The notes: generated by a model from the sequence alone, not told the origin. A stretch of 64,000 nt of DNA from CAYVHU01 sp964451415 (GCA_964451415.1 CAYVHU010000010.1:1-64000); one strand, 5' to 3'; positions 8,550-16,773 are shown, numbered from the stretch's first letter. A program made the numbers and translations.

Positions 8550-9326
8550 TCACCCCCCTCTGGGGAGCGGTTTGGGAAGTTTCCGCAATTGATTGAGTTT
8601 CACGGTCACCTCACGCGCACGCTGCGGATTCATTTTCGCCATGATCGGCGCCAGCGAACGATCCTTCATACGTTCGACCACGGGCAACAATGTTCCCATG
8701 TCCAGCTTTTCAAAAATGCGTGCGGCATCTTTGGGCTTCATCGTTTCATAGATTTTGACCAGACTCATCAGTTTGGAGCTTTGTTGTTTGTCGTAGGTTT
8801 TAAGCAGACCTTCGATGGTCACTTGCAAAGCTTTCAGTTCGCTGATTTTCCCATCAACACGTTTCTCCGCCGCAGCGAGAAGAGCGGATCGGGTATCCAG
8901 TTCCTTGGCGCGTTTGTCGATTTCCACACGGCGTTGCGCCAGCTTTTGCAGTAAATCGATTTCCGATTGGGTGAGAAGCGTCGGGTCGTCCACCAGCATG
9001 CGCGCCGCAACGCTCTTGTCTCCATTTTTGAGCGCCCCGGACCCGGCCCCCTTCGCCGGTGGCGCCATGTCGGTGGGCGCAGGCCCTTTGGGCGAGGCCG
9101 AAGGAGAGGCCTTGGCCGGCGTCTGCGTCTGCGCCTGCGCTTCGGAAACGGATACGGTTCCATTCCACAGACCGTCCACGCCTTCCCAAAGGTCCCCCAC
9201 CCGCACGGTCAAAGTCAGCGTCGAAACGAAGATGACCATGGGCAAAAGACGTACCTTCGCCACCACTTTACGCAAAAAACTCGGTTGAGGCGAAAACCCG
9301 GGCTTGCGTTCGCGTTCATCGAACAT
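8550..9326 (-). CDS. MotE-like flagellar protein (MgtE N-terminal-like fold)
   Basis: About 258 residues: a short cytoplasmic N-terminus, one membrane helix near 25-45, a Pro/Ala/Ser-rich periplasmic linker, a coiled coil (about 110-180), and a C-terminal helical domain with YETMKPKDAARIFEKLD and MNPQRAREVT, the pattern of the MgtE intracellular N domain found in MotE. In rhizobia MotE assists the periplasmic MotC; here it ends the fliL-fliM-DUF6468 unit. The start is uncertain: ATG at 9326 chosen, GTG at 9344 is an alternative in the same frame. A FlbB-type name is also used for such proteins. Confidence 0.75.
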   Translation of the reverse strand: MFDERERKPGFSPQPSFLRKVVAKVRLLPMVIFVSTLTLTVRVGDLWEGVDGLWNGTVSVSEAQAQTQTPAKASPSASPKGPAPTDMAPPAKGAGSGALKNGDKSVAARMLVDDPTLLTQSEIDLLQKLAQRRVEIDKRAKELDTRSALLAAAEKRVDGKISELKALQVTIEGLLKTYDKQQSSKLMSLVKIYETMKPKDAARIFEKLDMGTLLPVVERMKDRSLAPIMAKMNPQRAREVTVKLNQLRKLPKPLPRGG

Positions 9327-9363
9327 GGTTGTTTTTCCCGTCACGACGTTTTTTACCCACCTT

Positions 9364-9969
9364 TTATTTCACCGTACCCAAGGCTTTGAGCAATTCGCGC
9401 GCGGCTTGCGAATCGCCGATCGCATCATCACCATCGACACTTTCATCGCGACGGGGGGGCGTCTCGCCATACAAGGGCCGCGACGACGTCTTCCCCGTTT
9501 CTGTAAATCGGGGCGTCGCCGCACGGATTGCTTCTTCGATCAAGCGCGTTTCGGGATCGGTTTCACGCACCTGCGCGGCGCGTAAAGACGGTTTTTCAAC
9601 GTGCGGCCGGGACGCGCCGCGCGGGGGATTTTGCGGCGCACGCGCGCCTTGCGGCAACCCATTGGCCGTCAACCCATTGGCCGTCAACCCATTGGCAAGA
9701 CGTTCGCCGCGCTCGACAAGATAATCCAAATCGTCCTTCAACCCTTCGGCCTGGGCGATTTCCGCACTCAACCCATCGCTGGAAATTTTCAATTGCGCGA
9801 TCCCCGCTTCGGCGCGCCGGGTGGCATCGACGAAGACATCGGCCAGCTGTTGCAATTCGTTCTTGTCCGCGCGCAACTGCGACAAGCGCTGGTTCAAGCG
9901 CACGGCATATACGATGGTCAAAACCAACAGCACGGCAATCACAAAGTCGAGGATCATGGAAATCGGCAC
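9364..9969 (-). CDS. DUF6468-type flagellar-locus protein, unknown function
   Basis: A 201-residue protein with an N-terminal membrane anchor (about 6-24, very hydrophobic), a coiled-coil segment (about 25-90) and a low-complexity tail. Position between fliM and a motE-like gene is where DUF6468 proteins sit in many Alphaproteobacteria. The start is GTG at 9969: AAGGA lies seven bases upstream, and it follows the fliM stop by only three bases; the ATG four codons in has no site. The coiled coil is followed by an Asn-Gly-Leu-Thr-Ala repeat encoded by a 15-bp tandem repeat. No catalytic motif is visible. Confidence 0.7.
   Translation of the reverse strand: MPISMILDFVIAVLLVLTIVYAVRLNQRLSQLRADKNELQQLADVFVDATRRAEAGIAQLKISSDGLSAEIAQAEGLKDDLDYLVERGERLANGLTANGLTANGLPQGARAPQNPPRGASRPHVEKPSLRAAQVRETDPETRLIEEAIRAATPRFTETGKTSSRPLYGETPPRRDESVDGDDAIGDSQAARELLKALGTVK
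9658..9696. repeat. 15-bp tandem repeat, 2.6 copies, in frame
   Basis: Unit cccattggccgtcaa is repeated at 9658-9672 and 9673-9687, with nine bases of a third copy. On the minus strand it encodes a repeated Asn-Gly-Leu-Thr-Ala at the end of the coiled coil of the DUF6468 protein. Confidence 0.93.
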
Positions 9970-9972
9970 GGG

Positions 9973-11133
9973 TTAATCCTTCGGTTTTTCATACCGGCCA
10001 TCGATACGGATGGCGATTTGGTCGTTCTTGCTGCCCATACGGCCAAGATACATGGGAACATCACCGCAAAACAACGTTACTTGACTGTCAGGCGTCGCAC
10101 CCAAATCTAGGTGCGAGCCTTTTTGCAGGCTGAAAACTTCGCCCAAACGCATGATCTGGGTGTCCAGGACGGCTTCCAATTCAACATCGGTCATCCACAG
10201 TTCCTCCGCCAAGTGGGTTTCCCAGATGCTGTCGCGGCCGAATTTCTCACCCATAAACGACTGCAACAGCAATTCGCGGATCGGCTCCAGCGTCGCATAG
10301 GGCAACAACAGTTCCATTTGCCCGCCCCGGTCTTCCATATCGATGCGCAGGCGCGCCACAATGGCGGCGTTTGATGGCCTGGAAATCGTCGCAAAGCGCG
10401 GATTGGTCTCAATGCGGTCGAAACGAAACATCACCGGCGACAACGGCTCAAAAGCACCGGACAAATCCGACAGCACCACATGCACCATGCGCTCGACCAA
10501 GGACCGTTCGATGGTCGTGTAGGGACGTCCCTCGATACGCATCGCCGCGGTGCCGCGCCGTCCTCCCAACAAAACATCGACGATGGAATAAATCAGCGAG
10601 GAATCCACCGTGAGCAGGCCGTAGTTATCCCATTCCTCGGCCTTGAATACACTCAACATCGCCGGCAACGGGATCGAATTCAGGTATTCACCGAAGCGGA
10701 TCGAAGCGATGTTGTCCAGGGACACTTCGACATTGTCGGAGGTGAAATTCCGCAACGAAGTAGACATTAGACGCACCAGACGATCGAAAACAACCTCCAG
10801 CATCGGCAGACGCTCATAGGACACCAGCGCCGAATTGAGGACCGCCTGAATCCCGGATTTCTGCTCTGTTTCGTCGAGGTCGTCGTCAAAGCCCAGCAGG
10901 GAGTCGATTTCGTCCTGATTGAGGACGCGCGTCGATTCGCGCGGCGAAGCCGACGAAGATTCGCCTCCGCTCCCCCCCGTTTCCAGCATCGCCGCCCATT
11001 CCGCAGCAAGATCGTCGTCGGTGCCACCGCTGCTGCCGCCTTCTTTGTCTTTATCGCCATCGCCGCCACCCATGGCAGCTTCCCAGGCCGCAGCCATGGC
11101 GTCTTGATCAAGGTCGTCACCCGGGGCTGTCAT
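9973..11133 (-). CDS. fliM: Flagellar motor switch protein FliM
   Basis: A 386-residue protein of the C-ring that binds CheY-P, FliG and FliN. The CheY-binding motif EIDSLLGF is at 75-82, followed by the FliM middle domain (about 100-300) and the SpoA-like C-terminal domain. In most FliM proteins the CheY motif is at the extreme N-terminus; here an acidic, Gly/Ser-rich extension of about 70 residues precedes it. The extension has two similar short helices, DAMAAAWEAAM (11-21) and DLAAEWAAML (41-50). It starts 38 bp after fliL and is followed three bases later by the DUF6468 gene. Confidence 0.95.
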   Translation of the reverse strand: MTAPGDDLDQDAMAAAWEAAMGGGDGDKDKEGGSSGGTDDDLAAEWAAMLETGGSGGESSSASPRESTRVLNQDEIDSLLGFDDDLDETEQKSGIQAVLNSALVSYERLPMLEVVFDRLVRLMSTSLRNFTSDNVEVSLDNIASIRFGEYLNSIPLPAMLSVFKAEEWDNYGLLTVDSSLIYSIVDVLLGGRRGTAAMRIEGRPYTTIERSLVERMVHVVLSDLSGAFEPLSPVMFRFDRIETNPRFATISRPSNAAIVARLRIDMEDRGGQMELLLPYATLEPIRELLLQSFMGEKFGRDSIWETHLAEELWMTDVELEAVLDTQIMRLGEVFSLQKGSHLDLGATPDSQVTLFCGDVPMYLGRMGSKNDQIAIRIDGRYEKPKD

Positions 11134-11171
11134 GCGTTCGCGTCCAAATCCGTATCCGATAAAAGCCCGTC

Positions 11172-11741
11172 CTATTGGACAAGCATTTCCTTAAACAACA
11201 CATCGTTGACCTTAGCGGGCGCAACGGCCACGTTGACACGCTTCAACAGCTCTTCGCGCAACCGATACATCCCCGCAGACCCCTTCAGGTCCTCGATACG
11301 CAATTCGCGCAGATAGACCTGAAAATAATCTATGATACGCGGCTTCATAACCTCTACGCGCGCGGTGTCCTTGGCGCTTGCCAACTCAAGACTAACGCGA
11401 ATTTTCAGATACACCGCCTTGCGCCCGCCGGTATTGATGTTCACCAGCATTTCCGGCAGATCGTAAAAGACCGCGTCAGCATTCACGTTTGGCTTTGCCT
11501 CGCCTTCCTTCACCGCCGCCGCTTTGGTGCCGCCCAGCATTTCCACGACAGGCTGCAACAGACCCGTGAAATAAGCCGCCGCCGCGCCGCCAAGGATCAA
11601 AAACAAAATCGCAGCAATGACGATCAACAACCGCTTGCGTCCAGGTTTGCCACCTTCTTCGCCTTCGGCGCCCTCTTCTTGATCGTCTAAATCCGCGACA
11701 TCTTCTTCGTCTAAATCATCGTCGCGCGCTTGGTCGGCCAT
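11172..11741 (-). CDS. fliL: Flagellar basal body-associated protein FliL
   Basis: A 189-residue single-pass inner-membrane protein that surrounds and stabilises the stator. It has a very acidic cytoplasmic N-terminus (1-33), a membrane helix at about 37-58, and a periplasmic FliL domain with DLPEMLVNINTGGRKAVYLKIRV-type strands. The start is the ATG at 11741, the innermost of three ATGs produced by an 11-bp tandem repeat; the frame also runs upstream to 11795, but that extension is not FliL-like. First gene of the fliL-fliM-DUF6468-motE unit, divergent from flgF. Confidence 0.93.
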   Translation of the reverse strand: MADQARDDDLDEEDVADLDDQEEGAEGEEGGKPGRKRLLIVIAAILFLILGGAAAAYFTGLLQPVVEMLGGTKAAAVKEGEAKPNVNADAVFYDLPEMLVNINTGGRKAVYLKIRVSLELASAKDTARVEVMKPRIIDYFQVYLRELRIEDLKGSAGMYRLREELLKRVNVAVAPAKVNDVLFKEMLVQ

Positions 11742-11771
11742 CTCGTTTCCATCTCGTTTCCATCTCGTTTG
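11739..11771 (-). repeat. 11-bp tandem repeat x3 spanning the fliL start codon
   Basis: catctcgtttc occurs at 11739 and 11750, then catctcgtttg at 11761. Read as mRNA each copy is GAAACGAGATG, so the repeat provides three ATGs (11741, 11752, 11763), each preceded by the same weak ribosome-binding sequence. As 11 is not a multiple of three, the ATGs are in three different frames. The upstream two open overlapping frames of 13 and 15 codons. Confidence 0.95.
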
Positions 11772-11827
11772 CGTCCGAGAGTCACCCGGCCCCATTTTTT
11801 CAACGCTTCACAGTATCGCGAGCATGG

Positions 11828-11846
11828 TTAACAAGGCGTTATTAAC
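11828..11846. promoter_or_regulatory. Candidate CtrA box between fliL and flgF
   Basis: TTAA-N7-TTAT (11828-11842), with a second TTAAC at 11842-11846, resembles the CtrA consensus TTAA-N7-TTAA. It lies 87 bp upstream of the fliL start. In Caulobacter fliLM is a CtrA-dependent class II operon. The 376-bp gap 11742-12117 holds no gene, only this box, the palindrome at 11922 and the sigma-54 promoter at 12025. Confidence 0.35.
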
Positions 11847-11921
11847 GCATCTTCGCCCGATCATTCAAGCGGCCTGACGCGCCCCACACCCACGTCACAT
11901 TCGACAAGACGGTACACAAAG

Positions 11922-11936
11922 CGGCAACTTTTGCCG
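11922..11936. promoter_or_regulatory. Candidate FlbD site (CGGCA-N5-TGCCG) upstream of flgF
   Basis: Perfect inverted repeat CGGCA-ACTTT-TGCCG centred 96 bp upstream of the flgF sigma-54 promoter. The same arrangement precedes the other sigma-54 promoters here, as expected for an enhancer-binding protein. FlbD as the binder is an inference. Confidence 0.6.
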
Positions 11937-12024
11937 GAAACTTCGAACCAAAAGGAGCCTCCGTGCCTATTCGACGCCAAGACAAGGACCTATTACTTGT
12001 TTGAAAGTACTCAATTTTTTTGCC

Positions 12025-12040
12025 TGGCACAACTTCTGCA
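12025..12040 (+). promoter_or_regulatory. Sigma-54 promoter of flgF-flgG-flgA-flgH
   Basis: TGGCAC at 12025 and CTGCA at 12036 give the invariant GG-N10-GC spacing of RpoN promoters. Expected transcription start is near 12050, leaving a leader of roughly 68 nt before the flgF ATG. Confidence 0.82.
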
Positions 12041-12117
12041 TACACTTTTGAAACAAACTGGCCGCACAAACTCAAGCGGACCACACGAACGGGAAAAATG
12101 ATTATAGGGCTAATATT

Positions 12118-12858
12118 ATGGAGACGACATCCTATATAGCACTTTCGCGCCAGGGCGTGTTGAGGCGCAAAATGAGCGTCATCGCGAACAATCTGGCGAA
12201 TATGAATACCACCGCCTACAAAAGCGAACGTATGATGTTCGTGGACCAGATCGAACGCGCACGCGCCGACACGCCCAGCGGCGTGCAGAGCCTTTCTTTT
12301 GTGCGTGACCTCGCCAGCTACCGGCGCACCCAGGACGGCCCGCTCGAACAGACCGGAAACCCGCTGGATGTCGCGATCCATGGCAAAGGTTATTTCGTCG
12401 TCCAGACGAAAGATGGCGAGCAATACACGCGCAACGGAAATTTCCGCCTGGACAATAATAGACAACTGGTGACGCAAACGGGTCTGCCCGTTCTTTCCAC
12501 GGCGGGTGCACCGATCTTTTTCGCCCCTGAAGACACCACCATCACCATTTCCGGCGATGGTTCCATTTCCACCGAAAACGGTACGCTGGGAAAAATTCGC
12601 GTGGTCACGTTCAAAAATGAACAGGATATGCAACGCCACGCCGAAGGGCTGTATACGACCCAACAAACACCCCAGGAGAAGCAAGACGCGCAACTCGCTC
12701 AGGGCACACTTGAAGGATCGAACGTACAGGCGATCACGGAAATGACCCGCATGATCGAGGTCAGCCGCCAATATAAAAGCGTGCAAAACCTGATCGACCG
12801 CGAAGACCAACGCATCCGCCAGATGGTCCGCGAACTGCCAACATTGGGCCAGGGTTGA
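12118..12858 (+). CDS. flgF: Flagellar basal-body rod protein FlgF
   Basis: A 246-residue proximal rod component exported by the flagellar type III apparatus. It has the N-terminal rod-family helix with NNLANMNTTAYKSER (about 22-36), the central LDVAIHGKGYFVVQT strand (about 84-98), and the C-terminal helix EGSNVQAITEMTRMIEVSRQYK. Length fits FlgF. It is the first gene after a sigma-54 promoter and is followed 39 bp later by flgG. Confidence 0.95.
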   Translation: METTSYIALSRQGVLRRKMSVIANNLANMNTTAYKSERMMFVDQIERARADTPSGVQSLSFVRDLASYRRTQDGPLEQTGNPLDVAIHGKGYFVVQTKDGEQYTRNGNFRLDNNRQLVTQTGLPVLSTAGAPIFFAPEDTTITISGDGSISTENGTLGKIRVVTFKNEQDMQRHAEGLYTTQQTPQEKQDAQLAQGTLEGSNVQAITEMTRMIEVSRQYKSVQNLIDREDQRIRQMVRELPTLGQG

Positions 12859-12897
12859 CGCGCTCAGCGCCTAACGAAGACATAAGGACAAGACACC

Positions 12898-13683
12898 ATG
12901 AGATCGCTCAGCATCGCTGCTACAGGTATGTTGGCCCAACAGCGCAACGTCGAGGTTATTTCGAACAACCTCGCCAACATGAACACCACCGCCTACATGC
13001 GCCGGCGCACGGAATTCCAGGATCTGCTTTATCAAAACCTGCGGCGCGTGGGGTCCACTTCATCGGACGCGGGCACCGTTGTACCGACCGGCATCCAACT
13101 GGGTTCGGGGGTCAAGCTGGCGGCGGTGTACCGCATTCATGAACAAGGCAGCCTGAATCCCACCGACAACGCCTTCGACCTGGCCCTGCAAGGCCGCGGA
13201 TTTTTCCAGATCCAAATGCCCAACGGAACCACGGCCTATACCCGCGACGGCACGTTTCAACTCAACGCCGACGGACAGATCGTCACCCACGACGGCTACC
13301 CGCTGCTGCCCAACATCACGGTGCCCAGCAACGCCGTGGATGTTTCCATCAACGCTTCCGGCGAGGTTCTCGCGAAACTGGACGGACAGGTCGCCTATTC
13401 GAACGTCGGACAAATTCAAACCGCCATTTTTCCCAATAACGCAGGCTTGGAATCCATCGGCTCAAATCTGTATCAAGAAACACCCGCCTCCGGCAACGGC
13501 ACCACCGGCAACCCCGGCTCGACGGGATTCGGCACCGTGCTTCAAGGCTTTCTCGAAACCTCGAACGTAAACGCGGTGGAAGAAATCACCAACCTCATTT
13601 CCGCACAACGCGCCTATGAAATGAACTCCAAGGTCATTCAGACCTCGGACAACATGATGGGCACGTTGACCCAGTTGAGATAA
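12898..13683 (+). CDS. flgG: Flagellar distal rod protein FlgG
   Basis: A 261-residue distal rod subunit. It begins MRSLSIAATGMLAQQRNVEVISNNLANMNT-like, followed by a GSGVKLAAVYRIHEQGSL segment and FDLALQGRGFFQIQMPNG. The C-terminus (ETSNVNAVEEITNLISAQRAYEMNSKVIQTSD) is highly typical. AGGA lies nine bases upstream of the ATG. The N-terminal half resembles that of FlgF next door, as usual for rod proteins. Confidence 0.97.
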   Translation: MRSLSIAATGMLAQQRNVEVISNNLANMNTTAYMRRRTEFQDLLYQNLRRVGSTSSDAGTVVPTGIQLGSGVKLAAVYRIHEQGSLNPTDNAFDLALQGRGFFQIQMPNGTTAYTRDGTFQLNADGQIVTHDGYPLLPNITVPSNAVDVSINASGEVLAKLDGQVAYSNVGQIQTAIFPNNAGLESIGSNLYQETPASGNGTTGNPGSTGFGTVLQGFLETSNVNAVEEITNLISAQRAYEMNSKVIQTSDNMMGTLTQLR

Positions 13684-13692
13684 GGGAGCCGC

Positions 13693-14691
13693 ATGATGCG
13701 CAGCATCTTCATTCTCATTCTTATTTTCGCCGCGAATCTCTTCCTCGGCACGTCCGTACGCGCCGCAGGCGATGTGCCGGCATTCACGCCGAGCGAAACG
13801 CGCTTCGTCAGTGTGGTGCCGCGCATCGTCGTCACAGGTGCGACGGTACGCCTGGGCGATATCTTCAAGGGTGCCGGTGACAACGCACAGCGCGTTATTG
13901 CCTATGCACCGCGCCCCGGAAACCGCGCCGTGTTCGACGCCAGATGGCTGAAGCGCGTGGCACAGGCCTTCAAACTCAACTGGCGTCCCGTCGATCCCGG
14001 CCAAAACGTCATCGTCGAACGCGCCAGCAGAATCGTCGGCACACGTGAAATCGAAACCCTTTTACACGATCGTCTGGTTACCGATGGCGGCGACGCCAAC
14101 GCGCGGGCGGTCTTGTCCAACCGGAACCTGCGACTGTATCTGCCTCTCAACACCGCCAACGGTGCGCAAACCACACTCAATATCGAACAACTGGTGCATT
14201 TCCCCGCAAGCGAGCGCTTCAGCGCCGTTATTTCTTGGGGCAACGCCGAAAATGAACGCATGCGCCTAACCGGGCGCTTCGAACGCATGAGCGAGGTTCC
14301 TGTCCTGGCGGAACGTGTTTTGCGCGGCGACATCATCGCCAAGAACGACCTGAAATGGATCCGCTTGCCCGAAAACCGTTTGCCCCGCGCGGCAATCACG
14401 GATGCCAGCTTGATCGTCGGCATGGCCGCCAAACACGCCTTGCAAACGGGCAAACCGATCACGCAAAGCGATATCCGTCGCCCGCTTATGGTCAACCGGG
14501 GTGAAATCATAACCGTGATGTTGAGTACACCCCACATGCAATTGACGACCAAGGGACGTGCCCTGGAAGCCGGAAGTCGCGGCGACACCATTCGCATCAG
14601 CAATTTACAAACCAGCACCGTCATTGACGCCGTGGTCGTCGCGTCGGGTCAAGCCCGCATCGAACCGACCGTCAATCTGGCTATGCGCTAG
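13693..14691 (+). CDS. flgA: P-ring assembly chaperone FlgA
   Basis: A 332-residue periplasmic chaperone for FlgI. It has a Sec signal peptide (about 1-23, ending in SVRAAG) and a C-terminal SAF-type region from about residue 195: VPVLAERVLRGDIIAKNDLKWI, then GMAAKHALQTGKPITQSDIR, then a VMLSTPHMQLTTKGRALE beta domain. GGGAG precedes the start by four bases; two ATGs in a row make the exact start uncertain by one codon. It sits between flgG and flgH, the standard order. Confidence 0.93.
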   Translation: MMRSIFILILIFAANLFLGTSVRAAGDVPAFTPSETRFVSVVPRIVVTGATVRLGDIFKGAGDNAQRVIAYAPRPGNRAVFDARWLKRVAQAFKLNWRPVDPGQNVIVERASRIVGTREIETLLHDRLVTDGGDANARAVLSNRNLRLYLPLNTANGAQTTLNIEQLVHFPASERFSAVISWGNAENERMRLTGRFERMSEVPVLAERVLRGDIIAKNDLKWIRLPENRLPRAAITDASLIVGMAAKHALQTGKPITQSDIRRPLMVNRGEIITVMLSTPHMQLTTKGRALEAGSRGDTIRISNLQTSTVIDAVVVASGQARIEPTVNLAMR

Positions 14692-14708
14692 AAAAAGGAG
14701 AACAGCCG

Positions 14709-15470
14709 ATGCACCGCCATGTCTCCACCATTGCAAAGTTCGCTCTGCTGGGCCTTGTCGCCACGAGTGTGAGCGCCTGCAACACGGTCTCCAGGCTGAG
14801 CGAAATCGGAAGCGGTCCACAACTTTCCGAAATCACCAACCCCACCGCAATGCCGAAGTACCGCCCGGTCAGCCTGCCCATGCCCAAACGAAAAGTCCGC
14901 CAAGAGAACCCCAATTCTTTGTGGCGTTCGGGCGCAACGGCGTTCTTCAAGGACCAACGCGCCAAAGACGTCGGCGACATTGTCACGGTGAACCTGTCGC
15001 TGGATGATTCCGCAAAACTGGACAACAAAACTCAACGCACCCGCGCCGACCGGGAAAAAGCGGATGTCACGGCCCTGCTTGGCTTTGAAACCAAATTCGC
15101 TAAAAACAACCTGCCCAACGGCTTCAACCCCGCAGCGGCCGCGAATTTCGGCAACAGCCATGCCACCTCCGGCGACGGCTCGATTAAACGCAGCGAAAAA
15201 ATCAACATCACCTTCGCCGCCGTCGTCACACAGGTCCTGGCGAACGGATCGCTCGTCATCGTCGGTCGCCAGGAATTGTTGGTAAACTCAGAAATGCGCG
15301 AATTGTTGGTGAGCGGGGTCATTCGTCCGGGCGATATTTCGGCCGACAACTCCATTTCCAACGATCGCATCGCAGAAATGCGCGTGGCCTACGGCGGTCG
15401 CGGATCGCTCAGCAATCTTCAGCAACCGCGCTGGGGAACCCAGGTGTGGGACACCCTGTTCCCATTTTGA
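14709..15470 (+). CDS. flgH: Flagellar L-ring protein FlgH (lipoprotein)
   Basis: A 253-residue outer-membrane lipoprotein forming the L-ring. The signal peptide ends in a lipobox VSAC with C24 as the lipidated residue. The mature protein shows SLWRSGATAFFKDQRAKDVGDIVTVNL-like, SDGSIKR...ITVTFAAVVTQVLANGSLVI and ISADNSISNDRIAEMRVAYGGRG patterns of FlgH. AAGGAG lies eight bases before the start. Last gene of the flgF unit; a strong terminator follows 59 bp later. Confidence 0.96.
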   Translation: MHRHVSTIAKFALLGLVATSVSACNTVSRLSEIGSGPQLSEITNPTAMPKYRPVSLPMPKRKVRQENPNSLWRSGATAFFKDQRAKDVGDIVTVNLSLDDSAKLDNKTQRTRADREKADVTALLGFETKFAKNNLPNGFNPAAAANFGNSHATSGDGSIKRSEKINITFAAVVTQVLANGSLVIVGRQELLVNSEMRELLVSGVIRPGDISADNSISNDRIAEMRVAYGGRGSLSNLQQPRWGTQVWDTLFPF

Positions 15471-15528
15471 TGAATCTATCCAGTCCCGTTCGGACACGGT
15501 GGTATTCTACCGCGTTCAAACCAACTCA

Positions 15529-15556
15529 GGCCGGAGCCATAGCTCCGGCCTTTTTT
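15529..15556 (+). terminator. Rho-independent terminator after flgH
   Basis: A perfect nine-pair stem GGCCGGAGC/GCTCCGGCC with a four-base loop is followed by six T on the plus strand. It lies between the convergent ends of flgH and dksA. On the minus strand there is no T run, so it serves flgH. Confidence 0.93.
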
Positions 15557-15577
15557 GGCGGCCATCGCCACTTAACC

Positions 15578-15991
15578 TTAGTCGCGGTGGGTTTTTTCCA
15601 TGCGTTCGTGGCGTTCCTGGGCGTCGATGGACAGTGTCGCGATCGGACGCGCCTCTAGGCGGCGAATGGAAATGGGTTCGTGGGTTTCCTCACAATACCC
15701 ATAGGACCCATCGGCAATGCGCTCCAGCGCATCATCTATTTTAGAGATCAATTTACGCGCACGGTCACGCGTGCGCAGCTCCAAGGCGCGATCCGTTTCC
15801 GTCGATGCGCGATCTGCGATATCTGGTTCCATAACTCCGCCTTCTTGAAGATGTTCGAGAGTATCGCTCGATTCCTTCAGCAACTCGGTCTTCCAATCCA
15901 GTAATTTCTGGCGGAAATATTCGAGCATAACAGGATTCATAAACTCTTCTTTGGCAGAGGGTATGTACTCGGGAGTCAATGTCACGTTCAT
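15578..15991 (-). CDS. dksA: DksA-type RNA polymerase-binding regulator
   Basis: A 137-residue secondary-channel regulator that acts with ppGpp on RNA polymerase. The coiled-coil tip DIADRA (57-62) keeps the two acidic residues of the DxxDRA motif. The C-terminal zinc-finger region runs from GYCEET to SIDAQERHER, where only C100 of the four zinc cysteines remains (others are T103, S121, A124). This reduced site is usual for alphaproteobacterial DksA. Length is normal. It faces flgH across a terminator and is transcribed in the same direction as fliX, 193 bp downstream of it. Confidence 0.93.
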   Translation of the reverse strand: MNVTLTPEYIPSAKEEFMNPVMLEYFRQKLLDWKTELLKESSDTLEHLQEGGVMEPDIADRASTETDRALELRTRDRARKLISKIDDALERIADGSYGYCEETHEPISIRRLEARPIATLSIDAQERHERMEKTHRD

Positions 15992-16027
15992 TATAGTTCT
16001 CGCCCGATGGGGATGAAATTTGCGCGA

Positions 16028-16056
16028 AATATATAAAAGTACGATCGTTACCGCAA
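16028..16056 (-). promoter_or_regulatory. Candidate sigma-70 promoter of dksA
   Basis: On the minus strand TTGCGG (16056-16051), a 17-bp spacer and TATATT (16033-16028) place a start near 16021, about 30 bases before the dksA ATG. The -35 is a weak match. Confidence 0.5.
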
Positions 16057-16184
16057 GCTGAGATTTTTCTCATTTTTCATTTCGATCATCCAAAAGCATC
16101 CCCCATCGTAACCACGCGCAGGTCTCCACGCACAAGAAGCGCACCGCACGCAAACCGTACGCATCGGGAGGCCGCCGCCAAGGA

Positions 16185-16634
16185 TCAGCGCCCCAACGCA
16201 TGTTTGGCGATTTCAACCTCCACGCGCAACTCGATTTCATCGAGGATTGTACTCAGCCGTTCGTCTTGAACCCGCACCCGGGCCGTACGGATCTTGTGGG
16301 CAAGCGCCATCAGTTTTTCTTTCTCAATGGCACCCGCCAACAATGCACCTTGCAGGTCCTGCAATTTGTCCAGTAGGTCACGACCATAAGCCGCCGCCTT
16401 GCGCCGCGTGCGTTCGTCGTCCACCTCTCCCACTTCCTGCATCGCCAGAAGCGCATCGACGCCGTCGATGGCGTTCGGCCCATCAACGTAGGCCGGGGCG
16501 TGGGCGCGCTCAGTGGGCGAGGCATTCCGCAGTTCATCCGCGAACGCCACAGCCCCAGAAGAGGTTCCGGAGACGGACTTTTTTCGTTTTGTACCCTTGA
16601 CACTTTTACTTTTTCCAGAATCGCCGATTTTCAT
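16185..16634 (-). CDS. fliX: Flagellar class II regulator FliX
   Basis: A 149-residue cytoplasmic regulator that, in Caulobacter, couples basal-body assembly to the activity of the sigma-54 activator FlbD. Visible family features are a basic, Ser/Lys-rich N-terminus and the C-terminal helical part DGVDALLAMQEVGEVDDERTRRKAAAYGRDLLDKLQDLQ-like followed by the terminal LSTILDEIELRVEVEIAKHALGR-like helix. Length matches FliX (about 140). It is divergent from the first flgE gene, and flbD is in the same window. The leader on the minus strand contains two similar GGAGCCCC-type blocks that I cannot interpret. Confidence 0.88.
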   Translation of the reverse strand: MKIGDSGKSKSVKGTKRKKSVSGTSSGAVAFADELRNASPTERAHAPAYVDGPNAIDGVDALLAMQEVGEVDDERTRRKAAAYGRDLLDKLQDLQGALLAGAIEKEKLMALAHKIRTARVRVQDERLSTILDEIELRVEVEIAKHALGR

Positions 16635-16743
16635 AAACGCCGTTCCATCATCGCTGCCTCGCCGAAGGAGCCCCCCGAGGAGCCCCTTGGTCCATCATAG
16701 ATCATTCCCATGAGCAATCCTATCAACGTGTATCCTCCTCTCC

Positions 16744-16758
16744 CGGCAAATTTTGCCG
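16744..16758. promoter_or_regulatory. Candidate FlbD site 1 upstream of the first flgE gene
   Basis: Perfect palindrome CGGCA-AATTT-TGCCG centred 93 bp upstream of the sigma-54 promoter at 16844. Its fliX-side distance is 110 bp. Confidence 0.6.
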
Positions 16759-16773
16759 CACCACGCGCTTCCA

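Noticed and set aside
9658..9696. CRISPR-like array
   Set aside because: Units are directly adjacent without spacers, in frame within a coding region, and only 2.6 copies; no cas gene.
11842..12810. Long minus-strand open frame (322 codons) opposite flgF
   Set aside because: Antisense to a clear FlgF protein; composition reflects the complementary codons, and it crosses the sigma-54 promoter.
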